In this document: positions 1-7,904 of the stretch, in pieces
Position numbering within the stretch: position 1 is the first letter of the stretch
How the letters are laid out: every line of letters starts with the position of its first letter
Assembly (NCBI GenBank): GCA_036403095.1
Contig: DASWRQ010000123.1
Location: 1 to 64,000 of the forward strand
Source of the DNA: Kutzneria sp036403095
Lineage (GTDB): Bacteria; Actinomycetota; Actinomycetes; Mycobacteriales; Pseudonocardiaceae
Direction: 5' to 3'
DNA: 64,000 nt
Notes under the pieces: model-generated
Databases searched by the model: none
Told to the model about the DNA's origin: nothing
What the model saw: the letters and a program-made list of their open reading frames with translations, nothing else
Made by a program: the position numbers and the translations under genes

Positions 1-40
1 CGGCCGGATTCGGCTCATTCGTGGCTGCAACCGCTCACAT

Positions 41-56
41 TCACAGTTGACTGTGA
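41..56. promoter_or_regulatory. Palindrome upstream of the ECF sigma gene
   Basis: Two perfect 7-base arms (TCACAGT and ACTGTGA) flank a 2-base centre, about 75-90 bases upstream of the preferred sigma-factor start. The symmetry is visible directly. That it is a regulator-binding site for the sigma operon is inference; no -35/-10 pair of a known ECF type is recognisable beside it. Confidence 0.4.
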
Positions 57-129
57 CTGAAAACTACCGAGAGTGCACTTCCCCAAACACGTTCGTGCCA
101 TCAAGATGTGTCCCGTGGTGCGGTATCGA

Positions 130-675
130 ATGACCAGACGCGACCAGCCCGTGGCGGCCAACGCCGCCGGCGGGGACTCGACGCTGGTCACCGCCCTCTA
201 CCAGGAACATCGAGGCGCGCTGTTCGGCCATGTGCTCCGGCTGACGGGCGGCGACCAGCAGTGGGCCGAGGATGTGGTCCAGGAGACCCTGTTCCGGGCC
301 TGGCGCAACGCGGACAAGCTCGACGACGCCCCCGGACTGCTCCGGGCGTGGCTGTTCACCGTCGCGCGCCGAATCGTTATCGACGGCCGGCGGAGCAAGG
401 GCGCCCGCCCCCCGGAGACCGAGGCCGGGCCGCTGGAGATGGTCGCGGTGCCCGACGGCACCGACAAGGCGCTGTCGGCCATGGTGGTGGCCGAGGCCTT
501 ACGCAGCCTGTCGCCCGAGCACCGCGAGGCTATCCTGCAGACATACCTCAAGGACCGGACCGTGAACGAGGCGGCCGAGGTGCTGGGGGTGCCGCCGGGC
601 ACGGTGAAGAGCCGGGTGTACTACGCACTGCGGGCCCTGCGGCGAGCCTTGCAGGATCGGGGGATGACCACATGA
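130..675 (+). CDS. ECF RNA polymerase sigma factor, SigL-like
   Basis: A 181-residue extracytoplasmic-function sigma factor. The N-terminal half carries region 2 (ALYQEHRGALF, then the -10-recognition helix EDVVQETLFRAW and AWLFTVARR). The C-terminal half carries region 4 with its helix-turn-helix (EAAEVLGVPPGTVKSRVYYAL). Overall pattern matches mycobacterial SigL. ATG at 130 is preferred; GTG at 73 would add 19 uncharacteristic residues. The stop overlaps the next start as ATGA, so it is translationally coupled to a zinc anti-sigma factor that should hold it inactive at the membrane. The SigL-like assignment rests on reading by eye. Confidence 0.88.
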   Translation: MTRRDQPVAANAAGGDSTLVTALYQEHRGALFGHVLRLTGGDQQWAEDVVQETLFRAWRNADKLDDAPGLLRAWLFTVARRIVIDGRRSKGARPPETEAGPLEMVAVPDGTDKALSAMVVAEALRSLSPEHREAILQTYLKDRTVNEAAEVLGVPPGTVKSRVYYALRALRRALQDRGMTT

Positions 676-1646
676 CATCGCCGACCGACCACGTGGACGT
701 CGCGGCCTACGTGCTGGGGGCACTGGACGAGTCGGACAACGCCCTGTTCGAGCGCCACCTGGCCACCTGTCCGCGCTGCCAGGCGGAGCTGGACGAGCTG
801 TCCGGCCTGCCGTCGCTGCTCGACCAGGTCCGCGGCAGCGGCCTGCTGGCCGACCTGCTCGGCGACGACCTGGCCGGCCCGGCGCGCGGCAGCGTCGCGC
901 CCAGCAGCGTCAATCCGCTCGGGGGCCTGAGCACTCCCCCGCCGATGCTGGGCAACAGCGGGGCCTTCCCGACCGCCGGCGGGACCTTCCCGGGCAACGC
1001 GAGCCCGTTCCCCAGCGGTCCGCCCTCGCCGCCCCGGCACAGCTCCCGCCAGCGCGCCGACATGTCTCCCACCCGCCCACGCGACGACATATCTCCCACC
1101 CGCCCACCCATGGGCGGCATGCCCGACCTGTCCGACTTCCGCCCGGCGCCGCAGCTGCCGTCGCCGCCTCGGACGGAGGACAAGGTGCTCCAGGGCGTGA
1201 TGGTGAACATCGCCGACGCCCGGCGACGCCGCAGGCGCACCGGCGTGCTGGCCGCGGCCGCCGCGGCGGTGCTGATCATCGGCGGCCCGCTGCTCGCCCT
1301 GGGCCTGACCGGCGCCTTCGGCGGCGGCCCGGCGGAGACCATCCAGGCCAGCAGCGGCCCGGTGAGCGCCAAGGTCGGCCTGACCGGCGACGACCACGGC
1401 ACCGAGGTGTCGTTCGAGCTGACCGGTGTGAAGGGTCCGCTGGACTGCACGCTCTACGCGGTGTCCAAGGACGGCAAGACCCGCCGCGCGGTGAGCAGCT
1501 GGACCGTGGACTCGAAGGGCTACGGCAACGACCAGAACCCCAACGCGCTGCGCATCGACGGCAACGTCGCGATCGCGCGGTCGGATCTGGGCAAGCTGGA
1601 GTTCGCCCGCGAGGGCGGCCCCGACATCCTGGACATCGACGTCTGA
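672..1646 (+). CDS. Membrane anti-sigma factor with zinc (ZAS) domain
   Basis: 324 residues, RslA/RskA-like in layout. The N-terminal anti-sigma domain has the zinc motif H-x3-C-x2-C (HLATCPRC, about residues 33-40). A long Pro/Ser/Gly-rich linker (about residues 75-170) follows and contains a near-duplicate SPTRPRDD/SPTRPP. A basic stretch (RRRRRR) precedes one membrane helix (VLAAAAAAVLIIGGPLLALG, about residue 190), leaving an outside domain of about 115 residues. It should bind and inhibit the coupled sigma factor and release it on an envelope or redox signal. The linker is unusually long; the signal is unknown. Confidence 0.88.
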   Translation: MTSPTDHVDVAAYVLGALDESDNALFERHLATCPRCQAELDELSGLPSLLDQVRGSGLLADLLGDDLAGPARGSVAPSSVNPLGGLSTPPPMLGNSGAFPTAGGTFPGNASPFPSGPPSPPRHSSRQRADMSPTRPRDDISPTRPPMGGMPDLSDFRPAPQLPSPPRTEDKVLQGVMVNIADARRRRRRTGVLAAAAAAVLIIGGPLLALGLTGAFGGGPAETIQASSGPVSAKVGLTGDDHGTEVSFELTGVKGPLDCTLYAVSKDGKTRRAVSSWTVDSKGYGNDQNPNALRIDGNVAIARSDLGKLEFAREGGPDILDIDV

Positions 1647-1663
1647 CTTCTTCCGCTCCGTAA

Positions 1664-1703
1664 ACGTCTGTGGCGCACGGCTTTCGCCGTGCGCCACAGA
1701 CGT
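1664..1703. terminator. Long perfect hairpin between convergent genes
   Basis: Two perfect 18-base arms with loop TTTC, just after the anti-sigma stop (1646) and before the end of the opposing protease gene (1722). No strong U-tract on either side. Best read as a bidirectional transcription barrier. Confidence 0.75.
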
Positions 1704-1721
1704 ATAACGATGATCTTGCGG

Positions 1722-3353
1722 TCAGCCCAGCAGGGCGTCACCGAGGGTGACTCCGTTGGGTGAGCCCCAGCCGGACGCCATGTCGAACCCCGAACCCGCC
1801 TTATAGAAGCGGTTGTCCCCCACTGTCACGTCGTTGACAGCCACCCCGCCCAATGCGTACAGCTTCGGGTTGAGCTGGCCGATGCGCAGCTTGCCCAGGA
1901 TGCCGGCGCGCTGGTTGACCAGCGTCAGGTACGAGGCCCACAGCGGCGAGGCCGCGCTGGTGCCGCCGTTGCGACCCCAGGCGCCCTGGATGTAGACCGA
2001 GTACTCGCCGCCGGAGGCCGCCGCCGACACGTCCGGCACCTGTCGCTTGCCGTCACCGGTCTGCCACAGCGGCTTGTCGAACACCATCGACTCGCCGCCG
2101 CCGCCGGCCCAGCCGCCGCCCTGGTTCCAGGTCGTCTCCGAGGCCCGCGTGCCGTCGGTGTTCAGCAGCAGCTTCGTGCCGCCGACGCTGGTCACGTACG
2201 GGTTGGAGCCGGGGAAGTCCACCGCCAGGTCGGCCGCGTGCTGGGTGTTGGCGTCCCGCTCGCAGTCGTAGGCGCCCGCGTCGCCGGAGGGCGCGAAGAA
2301 GGTCATGCCCTGCGCCGCGGCCTGCTTGGCCACCGCGTCCACCGCCTGCATCGAGGCCAGGCTGCGGTCGTACTCGCACAGGCCCCAGCTCGACGAGACC
2401 ACCGGCACGTTGTCGGCGACCAGCGCGTTCCACATGTCGACCTCCGCCGACGTGGTGTTCGGCGCGGTGTAGACGACGAGGTCGGCCTTGGGCGCGATGG
2501 CGTGCGCCACCTCGATGTCCAGCTCCACCTCGGCCTGCGCGGAGTCGCCGTCGGTGTTGCCGCCGTCGACGTTCTTCACGGTCGGCGGCGAGGTCGGCAG
2601 GTTGTACTGGTGGTCGAAGGTGTCGATGTTGGCCTGGTCGAACTTGCCGTACTCGAACAGCGCCAGGGTCTGCCCGCTGCCGTCGGCATCCAGTCCGTTG
2701 AGGCCGTAGGCCGAGCGCAGCTCCGACGGCGTGTAGCCGCCGCCGGGACCGCTGCCGACCTTGGGGCCGGCGACCTCGGCCGTGTGCCGCTGCGGCACGT
2801 AGTGCTCGTCCAGGCCGGTCACGCCGCTGACCACCGAGGCCAGCGTGGTCGGCACCTTGGGCGTGGAGTCGGCGGCGGCGAAGTCGCGGCCCAGGCCGGC
2901 GTCGTGCCAGCGGGCCAGCGACGTGCTGAACGCGGCGCCCAGCTGGTCGGCGGTGCCGGTGGCGTCCACCGTGAGCCGGTTGGCGCTGACCCCGGTGACC
3001 TTCAGGCCACGTGAGCGCAGGTAGTCCGTGACGCGGTTCACATCGGACTGGGTCGGTCCGAAACGGTCTCGAAACTGTTGCGGCGTAACGTACTTCGCAC
3101 GGCCCTTGGCCTGGTCGGCCAGCAGTCGGTCCAGTTCGGACTGGTTGCGTAGCTTCAGGCTGACCGCGACGGACAGGCTCTGCGACCCGGGTAACGCCCC
3201 GGTTCTCACCGCTTTGTCGAGTCCGGGCACGACGCTCGCGACCAGCGGCGAGAACGCCGGGGTCGGCTGGGCCAGCGCGGGCACGCCCACGCTGACCAGC
3301 GACAACGGACCAACGGTGAGGATCGCGACCATGGTGCGGCGGGACAGGGCCAC
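1722..3353 (-). CDS. Secreted serine-carboxyl peptidase (sedolisin, S53)
   Basis: About 543 residues: signal peptide (RRTMVAILTVGPLSL...PALA), inhibitory pro-domain (about 30-200; YVTPQQFRDRFGPT is typical) and S53 catalytic domain. Glu and Asp of the triad lie in AEVELDIE, the oxyanion Asp in APSGDAGAYDC, and the nucleophile Ser in GGTSAASP. The C-terminal calcium loop is visible (DVTVGDN ... GFDMASGWGSPNG). An acid-active extracellular endopeptidase is expected. GTG at 3353 is chosen because AAGGAG lies five bases upstream; GTG at 3359 abuts that site. Not in an operon; it faces the sigma operon across a strong hairpin. Confidence 0.92.
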   Translation of the reverse strand: MALSRRTMVAILTVGPLSLVSVGVPALAQPTPAFSPLVASVVPGLDKAVRTGALPGSQSLSVAVSLKLRNQSELDRLLADQAKGRAKYVTPQQFRDRFGPTQSDVNRVTDYLRSRGLKVTGVSANRLTVDATGTADQLGAAFSTSLARWHDAGLGRDFAAADSTPKVPTTLASVVSGVTGLDEHYVPQRHTAEVAGPKVGSGPGGGYTPSELRSAYGLNGLDADGSGQTLALFEYGKFDQANIDTFDHQYNLPTSPPTVKNVDGGNTDGDSAQAEVELDIEVAHAIAPKADLVVYTAPNTTSAEVDMWNALVADNVPVVSSSWGLCEYDRSLASMQAVDAVAKQAAAQGMTFFAPSGDAGAYDCERDANTQHAADLAVDFPGSNPYVTSVGGTKLLLNTDGTRASETTWNQGGGWAGGGGESMVFDKPLWQTGDGKRQVPDVSAAASGGEYSVYIQGAWGRNGGTSAASPLWASYLTLVNQRAGILGKLRIGQLNPKLYALGGVAVNDVTVGDNRFYKAGSGFDMASGWGSPNGVTLGDALLG

Positions 3354-3493
3354 TTGCACTCCTTCGAGTGGTATCGATCACTCAGCGCCCCTAAAATAGA
3401 CCAGTCCGACAGAGGCACTGAGCGAACGGGTGGAATTGCCCGTTCGGGTTCGGCTTTGCCGCGTACGGACCGTCGCCGCTTGGAGGTACCCGC

Positions 3494-4480
3494 GTGACCC
3501 GCACCTTCGCCACCGCACTGGACCTCGGCACCGCTGCGGAGCACGAGGAAGAGCTGGCCGAGGTGCTCCGCAGGGGGCCGTTCCACCTGGCCCTGCAGGC
3601 CGCCATCGCCGCCAGCGGGCTCAGCCTGGAGACCATTCAGCGCCGTCTGCAGGCCCGTGGACACGAGGTCAGCGTGGCCAGCCTCAGCTACTGGCAGCGG
3701 GGCCGCAGCCGTCCCGAGCGGGCCAGCTCACTGGAGACCGTGCGCAGCCTGGACACTGTGCTCGGGCTGCCCGCCGGCTCGCTGATGAGCCTGCTCGGCC
3801 CGGCCCGGCCGCGGGGCCGGTGGGCCAACCACGTGCCCGGCTCCGTCGGGTACGGCGAGCTCGGGCACAGCGACCGGACGCTGCAGATGCTGTCCGACAC
3901 CATCGACCCCGAGACCAACCAGCGGTTGGAGACCCTCAGCCACCACCAGGACCTCTACCTGGACGAGGACGGCCGCGGTTACCGGATGGCCGTGCGGCGG
4001 GTGCTGCGGGCCCGGGCCGACGGGGCCGACCGGATGCTCGTGATGAACGTCGGCGACGACCCCGAGGCCGGCAGCCCCGTCTTCACCGCCGGCGTCAACT
4101 GCGTGCTCGGGCGGACCGTGTACGACGCCGAGGAGGACGTCACCGCCGCCGAGCTGCTGTTCCACCGCAAGTTGGCCCTCGGCGAGACCTACCTGGCCGA
4201 GTACGAGATCAGCGGCGTCAACCCGAAGGTGCGCACCACCGAGCTCGCCCTGGGTTTCCGGCAGCCGACCCGGGAGTGCGTGCTCCAGGTCGTGTTCCAC
4301 CCCGACGCCGTGCCCGCGCGGTGCTACCCCGTGTGGCAGCCCCAGGCCAAGCCCCAGGCCGCCGGCCGGCGCAACCGCCGCGAGGAGGCCGAGCAGCGCA
4401 TCGAGCCCAACGGCAGCGTGCACGTCGCCCTCGTCGACATCCCGGCCGGTCTCTACGGCCTGCGCTGGGAATGGGAGTAA
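3494..4480 (+). CDS. XRE-like helix-turn-helix regulator with long C-terminal domain
   Basis: 328 residues from GTG with a GGAGG site eight bases upstream. Residues about 25-100 resemble a lambda-repressor-type HTH (LQAAIAASGLSLETIQRRL ... SVASLSYWQRGRSRPER). The remaining 220 residues match no domain I recognise; they contain a repeated acidic/aromatic pattern and a basic patch (GRRNRREEAEQR) and end GLYGLRWEWE. Such proteins are common in actinomycetes and usually uncharacterised. Divergent from the sedolisin, which it might control (inference). A structured repeat lies directly downstream. Confidence 0.75.
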   Translation: MTRTFATALDLGTAAEHEEELAEVLRRGPFHLALQAAIAASGLSLETIQRRLQARGHEVSVASLSYWQRGRSRPERASSLETVRSLDTVLGLPAGSLMSLLGPARPRGRWANHVPGSVGYGELGHSDRTLQMLSDTIDPETNQRLETLSHHQDLYLDEDGRGYRMAVRRVLRARADGADRMLVMNVGDDPEAGSPVFTAGVNCVLGRTVYDAEEDVTAAELLFHRKLALGETYLAEYEISGVNPKVRTTELALGFRQPTRECVLQVVFHPDAVPARCYPVWQPQAKPQAAGRRNRREEAEQRIEPNGSVHVALVDIPAGLYGLRWEWE

Positions 4481-4493
4481 CCGCGAGGCCGCG

Positions 4494-4641
4494 CCGGTGC
4501 TTCGCCCGGTTGCTGGATTTCGAACGCCGCCACCCAACGCACCCCACCACCCAAACCGGACGCGGCGTTCGAAATCCAGCAAGGGCGAGGCACCGGTCAC
4601 GAGCGGCCGAGCCGCGACGCCGAAGGCGGCGCCAACAAGCA
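4494..4641 (+). repeat. Structured intergenic element, copy A
   Basis: Outer stem 4494-4507/4583-4596 (14 pairs, one G-T), then a perfect 20-base inner stem 4511-4530/4562-4581 enclosing a C-rich 31-base loop. Downstream come GGCCGAGCC, a small GAA-loop GC hairpin (4618-4628) and CAACAAGCA. The same layout occurs at 43932-44079, where three inner-stem positions differ on both strands so that pairing is kept, and in a more diverged form at 21597-21715. It sits between the XRE gene and the LCP gene. Function unknown; a transcribed RNA or a REP/MITE-like DNA element are both possible. Confidence 0.8.
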
Positions 4642-4797
4642 GGTCTCTTACCCGTCTGGGTGGCTCCCGGTCGCGTCCGGTAGCCGATCTTCCCGACCGG
4701 GTATAGAACCGGTGCGGGCCGGTCGGCAACCTTCCCCGCTATGTCACGTCTTGGCAACGGGGATGCTGCGTGGCCCCGGCGTGGGAAGGGGCAGGGC

Positions 4798-6306
4798 GTG
4801 GACAACCGGAACCGGCGCGGCGGCTCGTACCGCCGAGCGTCCCGCCCGAGCCGTGTTGATCAACATAGGGGCCTGCGCAACGCCAAGGTCGCCGTGGCCA
4901 TGGCCTCCGCGCTCACGCTCGTGCTGACCTGGTTCGGCTGGACCCAGCTGCAGCAGATCAACAGCGGCCTGACCACGGCGGACGTCATCGAGTCCGGCAC
5001 CAGCACCGAGTCGCCGGCCGACGGCTCGGAGGACATCCTGCTGGTCGGCATGGACAGCCGGACCGACGCGCAGGGCAACCCGCTGTCGCCGGAGCTGCTG
5101 GCCCAGCTGCACGCCGGCGGCGACGACGGCGAGTCCAACACCGACACGATGATCCTGGTGCACGTGCCCAACGGCGGCGCCCGGGCGACCGCGATCTCCA
5201 TCCCGCGCGACTCGTTCGTGGACATCGCCGGCGGCCACGGCACCCACAAGATCAACTCGGCCTTCGCCTGGGGCAAGAACGCCGTGCTGGGCAGCCTGCG
5301 ACAGCAGGGCCTGTCCGGGGCGCAGCTGGAGGTCCGGTCCAACCAGGAGGGGGCCAAGACCGCCATCCGCACCGTGCAGGACCTGACCGGCGTCACCATC
5401 GACCACTACGCCCAGATCAACCTGGGCGGGTTCTACGACATCACGCAGGCCGTCGGCGGCGTGCAGGTGTGCCTCAAGAACCCCGTCGACGACGACTTCT
5501 CCGGCGCGCACTTCGGGGCCGGCGAGCAGACCGTGTCCGGGGCCTCGGCGCTGTCGTTCGTACGGCAGCGGCACGGGCTGCCCGAGGGAGACCTGGACCG
5601 GATCCGCCGGCAGCAGGCGTTCATGGCCGGCATGGCCCAGAAGGTGCTGTCCGCCGGCACCCTGACCGACCCCGGCAAGCTGGCCGCGCTGGCCGACGCC
5701 GTCAAGAAGTCGGTGGTGCTCGACCAGGGCTGGGATCTGGTCGGCTTCGCCCAGCAGCTCCGGGGGCTGACCGGCGGCAGCACCCAGTTCAGCACCATTC
5801 CGGTCGAGGACATCTCGTACGTGACGCCGCAGGACGGCGATGCCGTCAAGGTCGACCCGTTCAAGGTGCGCGGCTTCGTGCGGGGGCTCACCGAGACCAC
5901 CACGACGAAGGCGCCGCCCGCGATCACCGTGGATGTGCTCAACGGGGCCGGGGTGGCCGGACTGGCCGGGCGCACCATGGACCAGCTCGTGGCCAAGGGC
6001 TACGGGCGTGGCGACAGCGGCAACACCGCTTCGCGGTCGTCCACCCTGGTCACCTACGGCTCCGACGGCGAGGCCGACGCGCGCAAGGTCGCCTCGGACC
6101 TCGGCGGCGACGTCACCGTGTCCCAGGAGCCCAGCCTGGCCGGTGGCCATGTCGAGGTCTACCTGGGTAGCGACTATCGCGGACCCGGGGCCCAGGGGTG
6201 GGCCGACGGTGGCCAGCTCGCGCTGAACGGCGCGGCCCGGCGGGCCGCTCCTACCACCGCTTCCGACGCGCCGATCACGGCGGACGGCGTCACCTGCGTG
6301 AACTGA
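4798..6306 (+). CDS. LytR-CpsA-Psr (LCP) family wall-polymer ligase
   Basis: About 502 residues. A short cytoplasmic basic tail and one membrane helix (AVAMASALTLVLTWFGW) are followed by an LCP catalytic domain (DILLVGMDSRTD, SIPRDSFVDI, HKINSAFAWG, SFVRQRHGLPEGDLDRIRRQ) and a C-terminal LytR_C domain (ITVDVLNGAGVAGLAGRT). LCP proteins transfer undecaprenyl-phosphate-linked glycopolymers such as arabinogalactan or teichoic acids to peptidoglycan. GTG 4798 is preferred because GGAAGGGG precedes it; ATG 4741 has no visible ribosome site. The conserved acidic and arginine residues that bind pyrophosphate and Mg are present, so it should be active. Confidence 0.9.
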   Translation: MDNRNRRGGSYRRASRPSRVDQHRGLRNAKVAVAMASALTLVLTWFGWTQLQQINSGLTTADVIESGTSTESPADGSEDILLVGMDSRTDAQGNPLSPELLAQLHAGGDDGESNTDTMILVHVPNGGARATAISIPRDSFVDIAGGHGTHKINSAFAWGKNAVLGSLRQQGLSGAQLEVRSNQEGAKTAIRTVQDLTGVTIDHYAQINLGGFYDITQAVGGVQVCLKNPVDDDFSGAHFGAGEQTVSGASALSFVRQRHGLPEGDLDRIRRQQAFMAGMAQKVLSAGTLTDPGKLAALADAVKKSVVLDQGWDLVGFAQQLRGLTGGSTQFSTIPVEDISYVTPQDGDAVKVDPFKVRGFVRGLTETTTTKAPPAITVDVLNGAGVAGLAGRTMDQLVAKGYGRGDSGNTASRSSTLVTYGSDGEADARKVASDLGGDVTVSQEPSLAGGHVEVYLGSDYRGPGAQGWADGGQLALNGAARRAAPTTASDAPITADGVTCVN

Positions 6307-6315
6307 CTCGCAGGC

Positions 6316-6579
6316 TCAGGACTGGACGTTGCCCTGCTGGGTCGTCGTGTTGTGCTGCGGGGCGCTGGGCTGCTGCGGAGCCGGGTTGAGCTGCTGCGGC
6401 GGAGCCGGCGGGGCCGTGTCCTCGGCCTTGCCGTCCTTCGCGCCCATCTCAGCCTTGAAGATCCGCAACGACTGGCCGATGCCGCGAGCGGCGGACGGCA
6501 GTTTCTTCGCGCCGAACAGCACCACGACCACCAGAAGGATGATGACCAGGTGTGTTGGGGTGAAAAAGTTGAATGGCAT
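6316..6579 (-). CDS. tatA: Sec-independent translocase subunit TatA
   Basis: 87 residues: one N-terminal membrane helix (THLVIILLVVVVLFG), the FGAKKLP hinge, an amphipathic helix (SAARGIGQSLRIFKAEM) and a Pro/Gln-rich acidic tail. That order and length are diagnostic of TatA/E. TatA oligomers form the pathway for folded proteins carrying twin-arginine signals. tatC is not nearby. It converges on the LCP gene with only nine bases between stops. The longer upstream reading is low-complexity and not supported. Confidence 0.93.
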   Translation of the reverse strand: MPFNFFTPTHLVIILLVVVVLFGAKKLPSAARGIGQSLRIFKAEMGAKDGKAEDTAPPAPPQQLNPAPQQPSAPQHNTTTQQGNVQS

Positions 6580-6639
6580 CGTCAGCCAGCCTAACCCACG
6601 CCCGGGCCGGGACAAGCCCGCCAACCGGCCGTGCATCAA

Positions 6640-6880
6640 GTTGTCCACCTCCGGCCACCCCGCCGGACCGGCCCCCTCGCCACCACACCACCGGCGCTCC
6701 AGCACCCACATCACCGCAGCTCCGGCACCCACACCATCGCAGCCTCGGCCCCTCGCCACCGCACCACTAGCGCTCCGGCGTCCGCACCCGGCAGCTCCGG
6801 CACCCACGCCACCGGCGCGCTCCGGCACCCCAACGCCACCGCACCACCGGCGCTACGGCATCAACCACCAGCGCGTTGGG
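6640..6880. repeat. Low-complexity imperfect tandem repeats upstream of tatA
   Basis: Within the nearly 500-base gap between tatA and the next regulator, short units built from CACC, CCGGCGCTCCGGCACCC and CACCGCA recur irregularly for about 240 bases. Open frames here read only as Pro/Thr/His-rich low complexity in every phase. I see no gene; it could carry the tatA promoter or be slippage-prone DNA. Confidence 0.55.
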
Positions 6881-7076
6881 TCGGCCGGCCCCGCCCTCAC
6901 CGCCCAGTGGCGCCTTCGCCGCCTCGCCGGCCGGCCGCGTCTGCTTCCCTGGCCGCCTTCGCCGCCCTCACCGAGGCCAGTCGCCGGCCGTCCATCGGCC
7001 GGGTAGCCCCCGCTCGCGCCGCCCTTGACCCGTTCGGGTGACAGCCTCGGCTGAAAAGTTCTCGTGAAACCGCGTA

Positions 7077-7577
7077 ATGAACCGCTCCGTGCGCGCTCTC
7101 ATCATCGTGCGGATCGACGCGACGACATACCAGCGCGTACTCGGTGACGAGCTACGCAAGCTGCGCAAACAACGCGGCTGGACCAGGAAGGTGCTGCAGG
7201 GCAAGCTGCAGACCGAGGTCTCGCTGCAGACGCTGGCCACCTACGAGCTCGGCACCAGGCAGTGCTCGGTGGTCCGGCTGGCCGAGATCTGCCTGGCCCT
7301 CGACGCCCTGCCCCACGACCTGCTGTCCCGCGTGCACGGCCGGATCTTCACCGACGGCCCCGCCGAGCACATCCGCCTGGACCTCTCGCGGGTGGTCGAG
7401 GACGTCCAACCCGAGCTCCTCCCGCTGCGCCGCTGGGCCCGCGACCGCCTGCGCGCCGCCAACGCCCGGACCGGCGAGGTCCAGCTCGACCTGCCCGCCC
7501 TGGAACAACTGGCCGAGCTGTGCGGGGTCGACACGGTCGACCTCATGGGCCGGCTCCGCCAGGTCATGACCCGCTGA
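7077..7577 (+). CDS. XRE-family transcriptional regulator
   Basis: 166 residues. Residues about 20-80 form a Cro/C1-type HTH (LGDELRKLRKQRGWTRKVLQ ... LQTLATYELGTRQCSVVRLAEICLALDALP). The C-terminal half is predicted helical (LLPLRRWARDRLRAAN, LDLPALEQLAELCGV) and may dimerise. The HTH resembles BldD/AmfR-type actinobacterial regulators. GTG at 7113 is an alternative start. Its stop codon lies inside the left arm of a perfect hairpin. Target genes are unknown. Confidence 0.75.
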   Translation: MNRSVRALIIVRIDATTYQRVLGDELRKLRKQRGWTRKVLQGKLQTEVSLQTLATYELGTRQCSVVRLAEICLALDALPHDLLSRVHGRIFTDGPAEHIRLDLSRVVEDVQPELLPLRRWARDRLRAANARTGEVQLDLPALEQLAELCGVDTVDLMGRLRQVMTR

Positions 7578-7608
7578 CCGGTCGCCGTCTCCCCGGCGAC
7601 CGGTCAGC
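7573..7608 (+). terminator. Hairpin overlapping the stop codon of the XRE gene
   Basis: Perfect 15-base arms (7573-7587 and 7594-7608) around loop TCTCCC. The TGA stop at 7575-7577 is inside the left arm. There is no U-tract. Confidence 0.65.
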
Positions 7609-7722
7609 ACCGCCCTCCCGATTCTCTGACGCCCCATCGAGCCACCCGCCACTCGCGTCCTGCGATCCGCACCGGGCAGGTGGCACTCGGACCCCCGAGC
7701 GGTGGGCCCCGTCAGGCCAGGC

Positions 7723-7770
7723 CCCGCGTGTCCCACCACGCGAGGAATCCCGCGTGTCCCACCACGCGAG
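7723..7770. repeat. Pair of 22-base direct repeats, each a small hairpin
   Basis: The 22-base unit starting CCCGCGTGTCCCACC occurs at 7723-7744 and 7749-7770. Each copy contains CGCGTG and CACGCG arms around TCCCAC. They abut the hairpin at 7771-7802, giving three stem-loops in a row downstream of the monooxygenase gene. Part of a 327-base gap without genes. Confidence 0.6.
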
Positions 7771-7802
7771 AAGCCGGCCGTGGACCCCACCACGGCCGGC
7801 TT
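7771..7802 (-). terminator. Terminator-like hairpin after the monooxygenase
   Basis: 13-base perfect arms (7771-7783 and 7790-7802) with loop ACCCCA. It lies about 100 bases past the stop of the minus-strand monooxygenase gene. A/T pairs at the base of the stem are the only tract-like feature. Confidence 0.6.
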
Positions 7803-7904
7803 CGTTGTGGGAGACCGATACCCCGATGATCCGTCTCCCGGTTCGCACCCCAGTGGACACAGCGGGCGGTGACAGCCCACGCCCGCTCGGCGGCTTCTGC
7901 CCGG

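Noticed and set aside
6580..6828. Longer tatA reading of 170 residues
   Set aside because: The extension is low-complexity Gly/Ala/Arg; TatA begins at the MPFNFFTP methionine directly before its membrane helix.
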